Shown one piece after another: positions 46,863 through 55,708 of a stretch of 64,000 nucleotides of DNA (position 1 is the first letter of the stretch; the number at the start of each line of letters is the position of its first letter). Below the pieces are notes generated by a model. It was given only the letters and a program-made list of their open reading frames with translations. It did no database searches and was not told where the DNA came from. The translations under genes and the position numbers were made by a program. This DNA is from Ancylobacter dichloromethanicus (GTDB lineage: Bacteria > Pseudomonadota > Alphaproteobacteria > Rhizobiales > Xanthobacteraceae). The stretch covers positions 62,001 through 126,000 of the forward strand of contig NZ_JAHBGC010000046.1 in assembly GCF_018390645.1 (NCBI RefSeq), read 5' to 3'.

Positions 46863-47233
46863 GCGAAACCCAGACATCTGCCAACCCGAACGCCCCGGCG
46901 ATCCAGTCCGGCATTCCGGAGGAAGAACTGGAGCGCCTGACCGACGACATCGTCGCGGCGTTGAAGTCGGTCTACGACCCGGAGATCCCGGTCGACATCT
47001 ACGAGCTCGGACTGATCTACAAGGTCGACATCGCCGACGACCGGCAGGTGGCGGTCGAGATGACGCTGACCACGCCGAACTGCCCTTCCGCCGCCGAGCT
47101 TCCCGGCATGGTGGAAGGCGCGGTGGCCGGCGTCGGCGGCGTGTCGGGCGTGACCGTCAACCTCACCTTCGATCCGCCCTGGGATCAGGGCCGCATGTCC
47201 GAGGAAGCGCGGCTGTCGCTCAATCTGTGGTGA
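46859..47233 (+). CDS. sufT: SUF-associated MIP18/DUF59 protein (SufT)
   Basis: This 124-residue MIP18-family protein functions in Fe-S protein maturation. The DUF59 core is DPEIPVDIYELGLIYKVDI, and TTPNCPSAAELP contains the conserved Cys. VNLTFDPPWDQGRMSEEARLSL is the conserved C-terminus. The first ~20 residues are low-complexity. Its ATG overlaps the sufS stop, and its TGA overlaps the GTG of the following VOC gene, so three genes are translationally linked. Confidence 0.94.
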   Translation: MSETQTSANPNAPAIQSGIPEEELERLTDDIVAALKSVYDPEIPVDIYELGLIYKVDIADDRQVAVEMTLTTPNCPSAAELPGMVEGAVAGVGGVSGVTVNLTFDPPWDQGRMSEEARLSLNLW

Positions 47234-47661
47234 GTGAAACGCCTGCCGCGCCGCCGCTCTCCGGCGTTCTGGAGACGGGGCTCTATGTCGACGACCTCGC
47301 CCGCGCACGCGATTTCTATGAGCGCGTGCTGGGCCTGGCGCCCTTGATCGCGGATGAGCGCTTCTGCGCCTACAATGCGGGTCCGGGCAGCGTGCTGCTG
47401 CTGTTTCTTCGCGGTGCGACGCTGGAGCCGGTGGCGATGGCGGGGGGCACCATTCCTCCGCATGATGGCCATGGCCCGCTGCACTACGCGCTGGCGATCC
47501 CCGCGAACGCGCTGGCCCGTTGGGAGCAGCATCTGGCGGCGCATGGGGTGAAGCTGGAGAGCCGGGTCGACTGGGCCGGCGGCGGCGTCAGCCTGTATTT
47601 CCGCGACCCCGACGCCCATCTGGTGGAACTGGCGACGCCCGGGCTGTGGCCGAATTATTGA
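47230..47661 (+). CDS. VOC-superfamily (glyoxalase-like) protein inside the SUF operon
   Basis: This 143-residue protein has the two paired beta-alpha-beta-beta-beta modules of the vicinal-oxygen-chelate fold: ETGLYVDDLARARDFYERVLG, then the second half PLHYALAIPANALARWEQHL and VSLYFRDPDAHLVELATPG. Candidate metal ligands are the His in LHYAL and the Glu in LVELATP. GTG 47230 overlaps the sufT stop (GTGA). A GTG at 47227 is also possible. Its substrate is unknown. VOC enzymes include thiol-transferases and dioxygenases; coupling to sufT is suggestive but does not prove an Fe-S role. Confidence 0.85.
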   Translation: MSETPAAPPLSGVLETGLYVDDLARARDFYERVLGLAPLIADERFCAYNAGPGSVLLLFLRGATLEPVAMAGGTIPPHDGHGPLHYALAIPANALARWEQHLAAHGVKLESRVDWAGGGVSLYFRDPDAHLVELATPGLWPNY

Positions 47662-47787
47662 GGCCGGTGGCGGGACCGTGAGCGATCCCGGCTCACGCTT
47701 CACCCTTGCCTGCGCGCCGTGCATCCCCCATCTTAAGGCTACCGATCCGCCGGCCTTGAACCGGCGCCGATTAGGAGACAGCGAGAA

Positions 47788-48174
47788 ATGACCCAGTCCC
47801 GCCCCCGCCCCCAGGTGATGACCCTGACCGACGCCGCCGCCGAGCGCGTGCGACAGGTGATCGCGCGTTCGGAAAAGCCGGTGGCCGGCCTGCGTATCGG
47901 CGTGAAGAACGGCGGCTGCGCGGGCATGGAATACACGATGGAGTTCGCCGAAGAGGCGGGCAAGTTCGACGAGGTGGTCGAGGACAAGGGCGTGAAGGTG
48001 CTGATCGACCCCAAGGCGATCCTGTACCTGCTCGGCACGCAGATGGATTTCAAGGCCGACAAGTTCGCCGCCCAGTTCGTGTTCAACAACCCGAACCAGA
48101 CCTCGGCCTGCGGCTGCGGCGAATCCGTCGCCATCACCCCGGTGCGGCCGGAGACCGCCGACGCCGGCGCCTGA
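47788..48174 (+). CDS. sufA: A-type Fe-S carrier protein SufA/IscA
   Basis: This 128-residue HesB/IscA-family carrier accepts clusters from SufBCD and passes them to apoproteins. Three conserved cysteines are present: KNGGCAGMEY and the C-terminal SACGCGES. VMTLTDAAAERVRQVI is the family N-terminus. AGGAGA lies about 10 bases upstream of ATG 47788. It is separated from the VOC gene by 126 bases with no clear terminator, so it is probably still in the operon or has its own promoter. Confidence 0.96.
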   Translation: MTQSRPRPQVMTLTDAAAERVRQVIARSEKPVAGLRIGVKNGGCAGMEYTMEFAEEAGKFDEVVEDKGVKVLIDPKAILYLLGTQMDFKADKFAAQFVFNNPNQTSACGCGESVAITPVRPETADAGA

Positions 48175-48183
48175 CGCCCGGCG

Positions 48184-48540
48184 ATGGGTGAGGCGGCGCT
48201 CGCTGACATCTTCGCCGCCTTCGGGCCGCTCCGCTGCCGGCGGCTGTTCGGCGGGCTGGGCCTGTATGCCGACGGCGTGATGTTCGGCCTCTTCATCGAC
48301 GGGCGCATCTTCCTGAAGACCGATGCCGATTTCGCCAGTGACCTCGCGGCCGCCGGGGCGGAGCCGTTCGTCTATGAGCGCAAGGACGGCAGGCGGATCA
48401 CCATCGCCTATTGGTCGCTGCCGGAGCCGGCGCTCGATGACACCGAGGTGGCGGCGGGGCTTGCCCGGCGGGCGCTCGCCATTGCCCGCGCCGCATCCGC
48501 CGGAAGGCCACGCCGGCAGCGTCCGCCACGCTCGCGCTGA
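48184..48540 (+). CDS. TfoX/Sxy N-terminal-domain protein
   Basis: This 118-residue protein is a single TfoX_N domain: FAAFGPLRCRRLFGGLGLYADGVMFGLFIDGRIFLKTD and PFVYERKDGRRITIAYWSLPE. In gammaproteobacteria full-length TfoX/Sxy activates competence; stand-alone N-terminal domains like this one are common in alphaproteobacteria and of unknown role. It starts 9 bases after sufA and is co-directional, so it is probably the last gene of the operon. The C-terminus is basic (GRPRRQRPPRSR). Confidence 0.88.
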   Translation: MGEAALADIFAAFGPLRCRRLFGGLGLYADGVMFGLFIDGRIFLKTDADFASDLAAAGAEPFVYERKDGRRITIAYWSLPEPALDDTEVAAGLARRALAIARAASAGRPRRQRPPRSR

Positions 48541-48659
48541 CACAAGGTCAGCTTCGGAGCCGGACGCCGGATGTGCCGGACAGGCTTCGGCGAACCGCAC
48601 CGATCGCGACAGGCCCGGCGACCCGGACGGGCCGACCGCGGCCTCTCGGGGCGCGCCGT

Positions 48660-50282
48660 TCAGCCGGCCTTGATCTTCACCGGGCGCAGCAGGAAGGCCG
48701 GCAGGTGCGAGGTGTCCGCCGGCTCGTCCATCGGGGCGCGATCAGGGCGGCGATGGGTGAGCGGGGTAACCGGGGCGCGGGCGGGAGCCGGCGCGGTCTT
48801 CTCGCGGCTGCGCTCGCGCGGGGCGGCAGGGATAGCCGGAGCGGCGGCGGCCGGAGCGGCCTCCGTGTCCTTTGCCCGTCCACGACGACGCGCCGGCTTG
48901 GCGGCCGCCGTCCGGTTTTCCGTGGCGGTTTCCGAGCCGACATCGACCGGGGCGGCGGCAACGAGTTCCTCGCCAGTCGAGACGGGCTTGTCCTCGCCAC
49001 TGCGACGGCGCGCCGGACGGGCGCCACGGCTCTCGCCGGCATCTTCTCGGGCGGGGCTGCGGCTGCCGCGGCCCTTTTCGCGCGGGGGCTTCTCGCCGCG
49101 CGAGGGCTTCTCGCGGGTGGGCCGCGTGCGCGGGTCGGCAGCCGGCACGCTGTCGAGGCCCGAGCCGTCCTTCCAGTCGATCGGGCGGCCGATCAGCTTC
49201 TCGATCGCCGCCAGCGACTTGACCTCGCCCGCCGTCACGATGGTGAAGGCGGCGCCGGCCCGGCCGGCCCGGCCGGTGCGGCCGATGCGGTGGACATAGT
49301 CCTCCGCATGGTGCGGGGTGTCGTAGTTGAAGACGTGGCTCACGGCGGGAATGTCGAGGCCGCGGGCGGCGACGTCGGACGCCACCAGCAGGGTGGCCTC
49401 GCCGGTGCGGAACTGGTCGAGCGCCTGCATGCGCGAGCGCTGGTCCATGTCGCCATGCAGGCACACCGCCTTGTAGCCGTGGCGCAGCAGCGACTTGTGC
49501 ACCACCGCGACTTCGCTCTTGCGGTTGCAGAAGATGATGCCGTTCTGCAGCGCCTCGGCATTGTCGATCAGGCCGCGCAGCGTCTCGCGCTTGGCGAAGT
49601 CTTCCTTGGCGGAGGGGACCAGCAACTGGGTGATGGTCGAGGCGGTGGAGGAGGGCCGCGAGGCCTCGATCTGCACCGGGTTCGACAGGAACTGCGAGAC
49701 GAGGCGCTGGATTTCCGGCGGCATGGTCGCGGAGAAGAACAGCGTCTGGCGGGTGAAAGGCACCAGCTTGCAGACCCGCTCGATGTCCGGGATGAAGCCC
49801 ATGTCCAGCATCCGGTCGGCCTCGTCGATGACGAGGATCTCGATGCCGGAGAGCAGCAGGCGGCCACGCTCGACATGGTCGAGCAGCCGGCCCGGCGTGG
49901 CGATGAGGATGTCCACGCCGCGCAGCAGCTTGGCGTCCTGGTCGCCGAAGGAGACGCCGCCGATCAGCAGGGCGACGTTGAGCTTGTGGTTCTTGCCGTA
50001 GCGCGTGAAGTTCTCCTCGACCTGCGCGGCGAGTTCGCGCGTGGGTTCGAGGATGAGGGTGCGCGGCATGCGGGCACGGGCGCGGCCCTGCTCCAGCAGC
50101 GTCAGCATCGGCAGGGTGAAGGCGGCGGTCTTGCCGGTGCCCGTCTGGGCGAGCCCCAGCACATCGCGGCGCGCGAGAATGTGCGGGATGGCCTGCGCCT
50201 GGATCGGCGTCGGCTCGGTGTAGCCCGTATCGGCAACGGCCGCGAGCACCTTGTCGCTCAGGCCCAGTTCGTTAAAAGGCAT
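48660..50282 (-). CDS. DEAD-box RNA helicase (RhlE-like)
   Basis: This 540-residue helicase has the motifs in order: Q motif YTEPTPIQAQAIP, motif I AQTGTGKTAAF, Ia PTRELAAQ, II DEADRMLDMGF, III SATMP, and V/VI ARGLDIP plus HRIGRTGRAGRAG. The last ~170 residues are a basic, Arg/Ala/Pro/Glu-rich, probably disordered extension (about 370-540) that could bind RNA or degradosome partners. RhlE-type enzymes remodel rRNA and aid decay or cold growth. ATG 50282 begins MPFNELGLSDKVL; the frame continues upstream into non-family sequence. No good Shine-Dalgarno site is visible. Confidence 0.94.
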   Translation of the reverse strand: MPFNELGLSDKVLAAVADTGYTEPTPIQAQAIPHILARRDVLGLAQTGTGKTAAFTLPMLTLLEQGRARARMPRTLILEPTRELAAQVEENFTRYGKNHKLNVALLIGGVSFGDQDAKLLRGVDILIATPGRLLDHVERGRLLLSGIEILVIDEADRMLDMGFIPDIERVCKLVPFTRQTLFFSATMPPEIQRLVSQFLSNPVQIEASRPSSTASTITQLLVPSAKEDFAKRETLRGLIDNAEALQNGIIFCNRKSEVAVVHKSLLRHGYKAVCLHGDMDQRSRMQALDQFRTGEATLLVASDVAARGLDIPAVSHVFNYDTPHHAEDYVHRIGRTGRAGRAGAAFTIVTAGEVKSLAAIEKLIGRPIDWKDGSGLDSVPAADPRTRPTREKPSRGEKPPREKGRGSRSPAREDAGESRGARPARRRSGEDKPVSTGEELVAAAPVDVGSETATENRTAAAKPARRRGRAKDTEAAPAAAAPAIPAAPRERSREKTAPAPARAPVTPLTHRRPDRAPMDEPADTSHLPAFLLRPVKIKAG

Positions 50283-50501
50283 CTGGATCAATTCTGCGGC
50301 TGCGCACCGCACACCGGCTCCCCGAGCCGTAACCGGGGATGGTTGCATCGTCGTCGCGCGGAGCGCATCAGTCGGATATGGTATGACGACGCGTTGCACC
50401 ATAGGCATAACGCTCGGAAAGTCAACGGATTTGGCCGCTGTCAAGGGCCTTTCGGCACGTTCCGGCCCGATGTCGCGCGATCGGGGAGGGTGAATCCGAC
50501 A

Positions 50502-50978
50502 ATGAGCCGTGCATTTGTGAAGGAAGACAGCGGCGCGGACACGCTGCCCGAGCGCCCGGTCAGTGCCAGCCGGAACCTCGTGACCCGCCGCGGCCTTGCC
50601 CTGATCGATGCCGAACTGGCGCGCCAGCGCGAGGCGCTGGCGGCGGCCGGGGCTGGCGGCGACCGGGACGCCGTGGCGGCGGCGTCGCGCGAACTGCGCT
50701 ACTGGTCGGCCCGCCGCTCCAATGCCGAGCCGGTCGACCCGCCGCCGGCCGGGGAGGCCATCACCTTCGGCATGGCGGTGACGCTGGAAGACCCGAAGGG
50801 TGGGCGGCGCACCTTCCGCATCGTCGGCGAGGACGAGGCCGACCCGGCACAGGGGCGCATCGGCTGGGTCTCGCCCGTCGCCCGCGGGCTGACCGGCAAA
50901 TGGATCGGCGACGAGGTCGTCCTGCCGGCGGGGGCGATGGAGATCGTTGCCGTCGATCCGCGCCCCGAAGAGGCGTGA
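50502..50978 (+). CDS. GreA/GreB-family transcription elongation factor
   Basis: This 158-residue protein has MSRAFVKEDSGADTLPERPVS, an N-terminus typical of alphaproteobacterial GreB-like proteins. A short helical region (about 30-72, shorter than in GreA) and a C-terminal FKBP-like domain follow (FGMAVTLEDPKGGRRTFRIVGEDEADP, WVSPVARGLTGKWIGDEV). Gre factors enter the RNA polymerase secondary channel and rescue backtracked complexes; the coiled-coil tip acids cannot be assigned with certainty. GGGGAGGG precedes ATG 50502. It is followed within 3 bases by the LysE-type gene. Confidence 0.85.
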   Translation: MSRAFVKEDSGADTLPERPVSASRNLVTRRGLALIDAELARQREALAAAGAGGDRDAVAAASRELRYWSARRSNAEPVDPPPAGEAITFGMAVTLEDPKGGRRTFRIVGEDEADPAQGRIGWVSPVARGLTGKWIGDEVVLPAGAMEIVAVDPRPEEA

Positions 50979-50981
50979 GCC

Positions 50982-51617
50982 GTGCTGATTTCCGCGGAAA
51001 CCCTGCTCATTTTCGTGCCGGCCGCGCTGGCGCTGAATCTCACCCCCGGCAATGACATGCTGTTCTGCCTCGGCCAGGGGATGCGCTCGGGTCCGCGCGC
51101 CGGCATTGCGGCGAGCCTCGGCATCGCCTCCGGGGTGTTGCTGCACAGCTGCGCCGCGGCCGTGGGGCTGGCGGCGCTGCTGGCCGCCCATCCGGCCGCC
51201 TTCGAGGTGCTGCGCTGGGCTGGCGTCGCCTATCTCGTCACTCTCGCGGTGCAGGCGCTGCGCGGCTCCGGCGGTCTGGCGGCGGCGCAGGCCGCGCCGA
51301 TGCGGGCCTCGGCGGGAAAGGCGTGGCGGGCGGCGGTGCTGGTGAGCCTGCTCAACCCGAAAGTGGCCGTGTTCGTGCTGGCCTTCCTGCCGCAATTCGT
51401 CGACCCATCGCGCGGCAGCGCGTTCGCCCAGTTCATGGTGCTGGGCCTTATCCTCAACTTCGGCGGTACGCTGGTGAACGCTTTGGTGGGCGCCTTTGCC
51501 GGCGGGATCGGCCGCTGGCTGGGCCGCCGGCCCAGCCTTTCCCGGCTGGCGGAGAAACTCACCGGCCTGCTCTTGCTCGGGATCGCGGCCCGTATCGCCT
51601 TGGAGCGGCGGGGTTGA
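50982..51617 (+). CDS. LysE/RhtB-family amino-acid exporter
   Basis: This 211-residue inner-membrane protein has about six hydrophobic segments. The family signature LNLTPGNDMLFCLGQGMRSGPRAGI sits after the first helix, and LLNPKVAVFVLAFLPQFVDP is the conserved central loop. RhtB-type exporters expel homoserine, threonine or other amino acids; the substrate here is unknown. It starts at GTG 50982, three bases after the Gre-factor stop, so the two genes are co-transcribed. It converges on parE, with 24 bases between stop codons. Confidence 0.92.
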   Translation: MLISAETLLIFVPAALALNLTPGNDMLFCLGQGMRSGPRAGIAASLGIASGVLLHSCAAAVGLAALLAAHPAAFEVLRWAGVAYLVTLAVQALRGSGGLAAAQAAPMRASAGKAWRAAVLVSLLNPKVAVFVLAFLPQFVDPSRGSAFAQFMVLGLILNFGGTLVNALVGAFAGGIGRWLGRRPSLSRLAEKLTGLLLLGIAARIALERRG

Positions 51618-51641
51618 CCGGGCGAGCGGGCGGCGTCGGGC

Positions 51642-53675
51642 TCAAATGTCCAGCAGTTCCTCGCGGGCGAAGGCGGCGCGCTCGGAGATGAAGGCGAAGC
51701 GGCTCTCCGGCTTGTTGCCCATCAGCCGCTCGACGATGTCGGCGGTCATGGCGCGCTCGGCCTCCTCGACGGTGACCCGCAGCAGGGTGCGCGACTTCCG
51801 GCTCATCGTGGTTTCCTTGAGCTGCGCCGGCATCATCTCGCCGAGGCCCTTGAAGCGGCCGATCTCCACCTTGCCGCGCGCGGAGAATTCCGTGCGCAGC
51901 AACTCGTCGCGATGCGCCTCGTCGCGGGCATAGAGCGTCCTGGCGCCCTGGCTGATCCGGTAGAGCGGCGGCACGGCGAGGAACAGGTGGCCGTTCTCGA
52001 TCAGCCTAGGCATCTGCCGGTAGAAGAAGGTGACGAGCAGCGAGGCGATGTGGGCGCCGTCGACATCGGCGTCGGTCATGATGATCACCCGCTCATAGCG
52101 CAGGTCCTCGTCGCGGTACTGCGCCCCGGTGCCGGCGCCGAGCGCCTGCACGAGATCGCCGAGCTGCTGGTTCGCCGCCAGCTTGTCGCGGCCGGCGCTG
52201 GCGACGTTGAGGATTTTTCCGCGCAGCGGCAGCACCGCCTGGGTCTGGCGCTCGCGCGCCTGCTTGGCCGAGCCGCCGGCCGAATCGCCCTCGACGATGA
52301 AAAGTTCGGAGCCGGCCGCCGAATTGTTGGAGCAGTCGGCCAGCTTGCCGGGAAGACGCAGCTTGCGCACCGCGGTCTTGCGGGAGATTTCCTTCTCCTG
52401 CCGCCGCCGAAGCCTTTCCTCGGCCCGCTCCACCACCCAGTCCAGCAGGCGGTTGGCCTGCGTCGGGTTGCCGCCGAGCCAGTGGTCGAACGGGTCGCGC
52501 AGCGCCGCCTCGACGATGCGGGCGGCCTCGGCGGTGGCGAGCTTTTCCTTGGTCTGGCCCTGAAATTCCGGCTCGCGCACAAAAACCGAGAGCATGGCGA
52601 CGCAGCCGGCCATGATATCGTCGGCGGTGACGATGGCGGCGCGCTTGGCGCCGCCGGTGCGCTCGGCATGGTCGCGCAGGCCCTTCAGCAGCACCGCGCG
52701 CAGGCCGGTCTCGTGGGTGCCGCCCTCGGCGGTGGGGATGGTGTTGCAGTAGGAGGAGATGGCGCCGTCGGCATCGCCGAGCCACGCCACCGCCCATTCC
52801 GCCGAGCCATGGCCGCCGGGCCGGGTGGTCTTTCCGGAGAAGATGTCGGGATGGACCAGCGTGTGGCCCTCGATATCGGCGCCGAGATAGTCGCGCAGGC
52901 CGCCGGGAAAGCGGAACACCGCCTTTTCCGGGATGTCGGTGCCGGCCACCAGCGTGGCGTCGCAGCTCCAGCGGATTTCGACGCCGCCGAACAGATAGGC
53001 CTTGGAGCGGGCCATCTTGAACACGCGGGCCGGCTTGAAGCGGGCGCTCTCGCCGAAGATCTGCGGGTCGGGGTGGAAGCTCACCCGCGTGCCGCGCCGG
53101 TTGAGGATGCGCCCGACCTCCTGGATCGGGCCCTGCGGTTGCCCGCGCGAATAGGTCTGGCGGTAGAGCGTCTGCCCGCGCGCCACCTCGATCTCCAGCA
53201 CGTCGGACAGCGCGTTGACCACCGAGACGCCGACACCGTGCAGGCCGCCCGACGTCTCGTAGACCTTCGAATCGAACTTGCCGCCGGCATGCAGCGTGGT
53301 GAGGATGACCTCCAGCGCCGACTTGCCGGGATATTTCGGATGCTCCTCGATCGGGATGCCGCGCCCGTTGTCGGTGACGGTGAGGAAGCCGTCCTCGGTC
53401 AGCTCCACCTCGATGAAGCTGGCATGGCCGGCCACCGCCTCGTCCATCGCATTGTCCACCACTTCGGCGAACAGGTGGTGCAGCGCCTTCTCGTCGGTGC
53501 CGCCAATATACATGCCCGGCCGCCGTCGTACCGGCTCCAGCCCTTCCAGCACCTCGATGTCGGCGGCGGTATAGCCTGCCTCGCCGGGTGTGCCCTCGCG
53601 CAAGGCGGTGGGCCGCGCGGCGGCGCGCGGGCGCGGGGCGGGGACGGCGGCGAAGAGGTCGTCGGAATTCGACAT
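51642..53675 (-). CDS. parE: DNA topoisomerase IV subunit B
   Basis: This 677-residue ParE is the ATPase/TOPRIM subunit of the decatenating type II topoisomerase. The GHKL ATPase has VDNAMDEA, DNGRGIPIE and GGLHGVGVSVVNALS. The TOPRIM domain has EGDSAGGSAKQARERQTQAVLPLRG and DADVDGAHIASLL. The size and C-terminus (PESRFAFISERA) favour ParE over GyrB, since the GyrB-specific insertion is lacking. ATG 53675 is used. A ~60-residue N-terminal lead before the YIGG region is normal for alphaproteobacterial ParE. Confidence 0.95.
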   Translation of the reverse strand: MSNSDDLFAAVPAPRPRAAARPTALREGTPGEAGYTAADIEVLEGLEPVRRRPGMYIGGTDEKALHHLFAEVVDNAMDEAVAGHASFIEVELTEDGFLTVTDNGRGIPIEEHPKYPGKSALEVILTTLHAGGKFDSKVYETSGGLHGVGVSVVNALSDVLEIEVARGQTLYRQTYSRGQPQGPIQEVGRILNRRGTRVSFHPDPQIFGESARFKPARVFKMARSKAYLFGGVEIRWSCDATLVAGTDIPEKAVFRFPGGLRDYLGADIEGHTLVHPDIFSGKTTRPGGHGSAEWAVAWLGDADGAISSYCNTIPTAEGGTHETGLRAVLLKGLRDHAERTGGAKRAAIVTADDIMAGCVAMLSVFVREPEFQGQTKEKLATAEAARIVEAALRDPFDHWLGGNPTQANRLLDWVVERAEERLRRRQEKEISRKTAVRKLRLPGKLADCSNNSAAGSELFIVEGDSAGGSAKQARERQTQAVLPLRGKILNVASAGRDKLAANQQLGDLVQALGAGTGAQYRDEDLRYERVIIMTDADVDGAHIASLLVTFFYRQMPRLIENGHLFLAVPPLYRISQGARTLYARDEAHRDELLRTEFSARGKVEIGRFKGLGEMMPAQLKETTMSRKSRTLLRVTVEEAERAMTADIVERLMGNKPESRFAFISERAAFAREELLDI

Positions 53676-53797
53676 GGGCGCGGGCAGTCTCGTCTTAGGG
53701 CAACCGATTCGGTCTCCATAGCACTATGGCAGGCATGGCGCGAAACCGGAACGCTCCGTGAACATGGCAGGCCGCGCGGGCGGGGACAGCTACAGGG

Positions 53798-54082
53798 TCA
53801 GCGCTTCAGCCGTCGCCGATTGGCCCGCACCTTGCGGCTGTAGAGGGCGACGATCTCGGGTCCGGCACGCTCGATATGGCCGGCCGCGGCCGCCGCGACG
53901 AGGTGCGCGTTGGCCTCGCCGAGCGCCAGCGCCTTCTCCGTCACCATGCGCACCGCCTCCACCCCGGCGGCGGCATCGCCCCGGGCGAGGCGGCTCATGC
54001 GTTCGGCCATCACGATCTGCATGTCCATGCCGAGGCGCGCCAGCTGCATGCCGGTCTCGAACCAGGAAAGGGGATCGGTCAT
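53798..54082 (-). CDS. Small helical protein of unknown function
   Basis: This 94-residue protein is almost entirely helical and amphipathic (MTDPLSWFETGMQLARLGMD, then AERMSRLARGDAAAGVEAV and VTEKALALGEANAH), with a very basic end (SRKVRANRRRLKR). The pattern is reminiscent of short phasin-like proteins that coat PHA granules, and a PHA synthase gene lies 1.6 kb away. Similarity is compositional only. It lacks a clear Shine-Dalgarno sequence; the frame extends far upstream as a shadow of argC. It is transcribed divergently from argC. Confidence 0.6.
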   Translation of the reverse strand: MTDPLSWFETGMQLARLGMDMQIVMAERMSRLARGDAAAGVEAVRMVTEKALALGEANAHLVAAAAAGHIERAGPEIVALYSRKVRANRRRLKR

Positions 54083-54283
54083 CGGGAGGACTCCGTGCGC
54101 CGTGAAGATGGGCCGGACGAGAAGCGGCGGCCGGCGCTTTCGGTTCCGCCAGCCCGCGCGCAGCCGCCATGCGCGGGACGAGGACCCTCCCGTCTTTCGC
54201 CGGACATGCGAAAGGTGTAATGGCGCAAATCCACGCGCGCCTTTCCCAAGCAAGGCGGCGCGCCAGCAGGAGAGGTCGCCACC

Positions 54284-55339
54284 ATGACGGACAGCAAGGC
54301 GCGGATCGCCATCCTCGGGGCTTCGGGCTATACCGGCTCGGAACTGCTGCGCCTGCTGCTGCGCCATCCGCGGGTCGAGATCGTCGCCCTCACCGCCGAC
54401 CGCAAGGCGGGGCAGGCGGTGGCCGATGTTTTCCCGCAATTCGCGCCGTTCAAATTGCCGAACCTCATCACCATCGAGCAGGTGGCATGGAAGGACGTGG
54501 ACCTCGTCTTCTGTGCCCTGCCGCACGGCACCACGCAACTCGTCATCAAGAACGTGTTCGAGACCGCGCCGCATGTGAAGGTGGTCGACCTCTCCGCCGA
54601 CTTCCGGCTGCGCGACGATGGCGCCTATGAGCGCTGGTACGGCCATCCGCACCAGGCGCTGGAGCTGCAGCAGGAAGCCGTCTACGGCGTTGTCGAGCTG
54701 TATCGCGACGACATCCGCAAGGCGCGGCTGGTCGCCAATCCCGGCTGCTACACCACCACCGCCATCCTGCCGGTGGTGCCGCTGATCGAGGCCGGCGCCA
54801 TCGAGCCCGAGCACATCGTCATCGACGCCAAGAGCGGCGTCACCGGGGCGGGACGTTCGGCGAAGGAGAACCTGCTGTTCACCGAGGTGACCGACGGCAT
54901 GCACGCCTATGGCGTCGGCGGCCACCGCCACATGGCCGAATTGGACCAGGAATTCTCCAAGGCCGCCGGGCGCATGATCGCGCCCAGCTTCACCCCGCAT
55001 CTGGTACCGATGAGCCGCGGCATCTACGCCACCATCTACCTGAAGACCGGCGCCGGCGTCGGGGCGGAAGGGGTGCACCGCGTGCTCGCGGACTTCTATC
55101 ATGGCGAGCCCTTCGTGCACGTGCTGCCGCTCGGCCAGGTGCCGCAGTCGCGCTTCGTCAAGGGCTCCAACATGGCCTTCATCGGCGTGATCAAGGACCG
55201 CGCGCCGGACCGGGTGATCGTGATCTCGACCACCGACAATTTGGTGAAGGGCGCTTCCGGCCAGGCGGTGCAGAACATGAACCTCGTGCTCGGCTATCCC
55301 GAGACGACGGGGCTGGAGCAGATCGCGCTGTTCCCGTGA
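54284..55339 (+). CDS. argC: N-acetyl-gamma-glutamyl-phosphate reductase
   Basis: This 351-residue enzyme catalyses the third step of arginine biosynthesis, NADPH-dependent reduction of acetylglutamyl phosphate to the semialdehyde. The NADP motif GASGYTGSELLRLLLRHP is at 10-27. The catalytic Cys is in VANPGCYTTTAILPVVPL (about residue 155), and the conserved His in GVGGHRHMAELDQEF. GGAGAGG lies about 10 bases upstream of ATG 54284. It is alone in its orientation here and converges on the phaC-linked gene. Confidence 0.97.
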   Translation: MTDSKARIAILGASGYTGSELLRLLLRHPRVEIVALTADRKAGQAVADVFPQFAPFKLPNLITIEQVAWKDVDLVFCALPHGTTQLVIKNVFETAPHVKVVDLSADFRLRDDGAYERWYGHPHQALELQQEAVYGVVELYRDDIRKARLVANPGCYTTTAILPVVPLIEAGAIEPEHIVIDAKSGVTGAGRSAKENLLFTEVTDGMHAYGVGGHRHMAELDQEFSKAAGRMIAPSFTPHLVPMSRGIYATIYLKTGAGVGAEGVHRVLADFYHGEPFVHVLPLGQVPQSRFVKGSNMAFIGVIKDRAPDRVIVISTTDNLVKGASGQAVQNMNLVLGYPETTGLEQIALFP

Positions 55340-55351
55340 GGGGAGCGCGCG

Positions 55352-55708
55352 CTACCGGGGCGGCATCGACTTGAGGAAGTCGGCGATCTGCCCTTTCAGC
55401 GTCGCGATGCGCTGGCGGTAGAGCGCCGTCAGGCAAGCGGTATCCCCGCCGCATTTGCCGCGCGCCTCGAGGAAGGCGCGGGCATCGTCCTGCCGGACCC
55501 CGTTCGCGCCCATGAGCAGCGGGATGCGGCTATAGGCGTACCACAGCCCGCCCATCTCGCTGTCGAGCGCGGAAAGCTCCGGATCGGCGCACACCGCCCG
55601 CTCGTCCGGGGACTGCGCCCGGGCGCAGTCGAAGCTCGCGGCCTGCAAGGGCGCCGCCGCGGCGGACGCCAGCAGCAGGGCGAGAGGGATGGCGTGGCGC
55701 GCCCTCAC
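55352..55708 (-). CDS. LprI-like (DUF1311) exported protein, coupled to phaC
   Basis: This 118-residue protein has a signal peptide (1-24, [16 protein letters not shown]) and an LprI-type domain. Four conserved cysteines ([26 protein letters not shown]) and the signature [19 protein letters not shown] are present. LprI homologues inhibit lysozyme in mycobacteria; most bacterial members are uncharacterised. GTG 55708 overlaps the phaC stop codon (GTGA), so its translation is probably coupled to the PHA synthase, although a periplasmic protein has no obvious link to it. Confidence 0.85.
   Translation of the reverse strand: MRARHAIPLALLLASAAAAPLQAASFDCARAQSPDERAVCADPELSALDSEMGGLWYAYSRIPLLMGANGVRQDDARAFLEARGKCGGDTACLTALYRQRIATLKGQIADFLKSMPPR

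Noticed and set aside
44001-46877. 958-codon minus-strand frame across sufD-sufS
   Set aside because: Antisense shadow of two well-supported SUF genes; it also runs through the repeat spacer.
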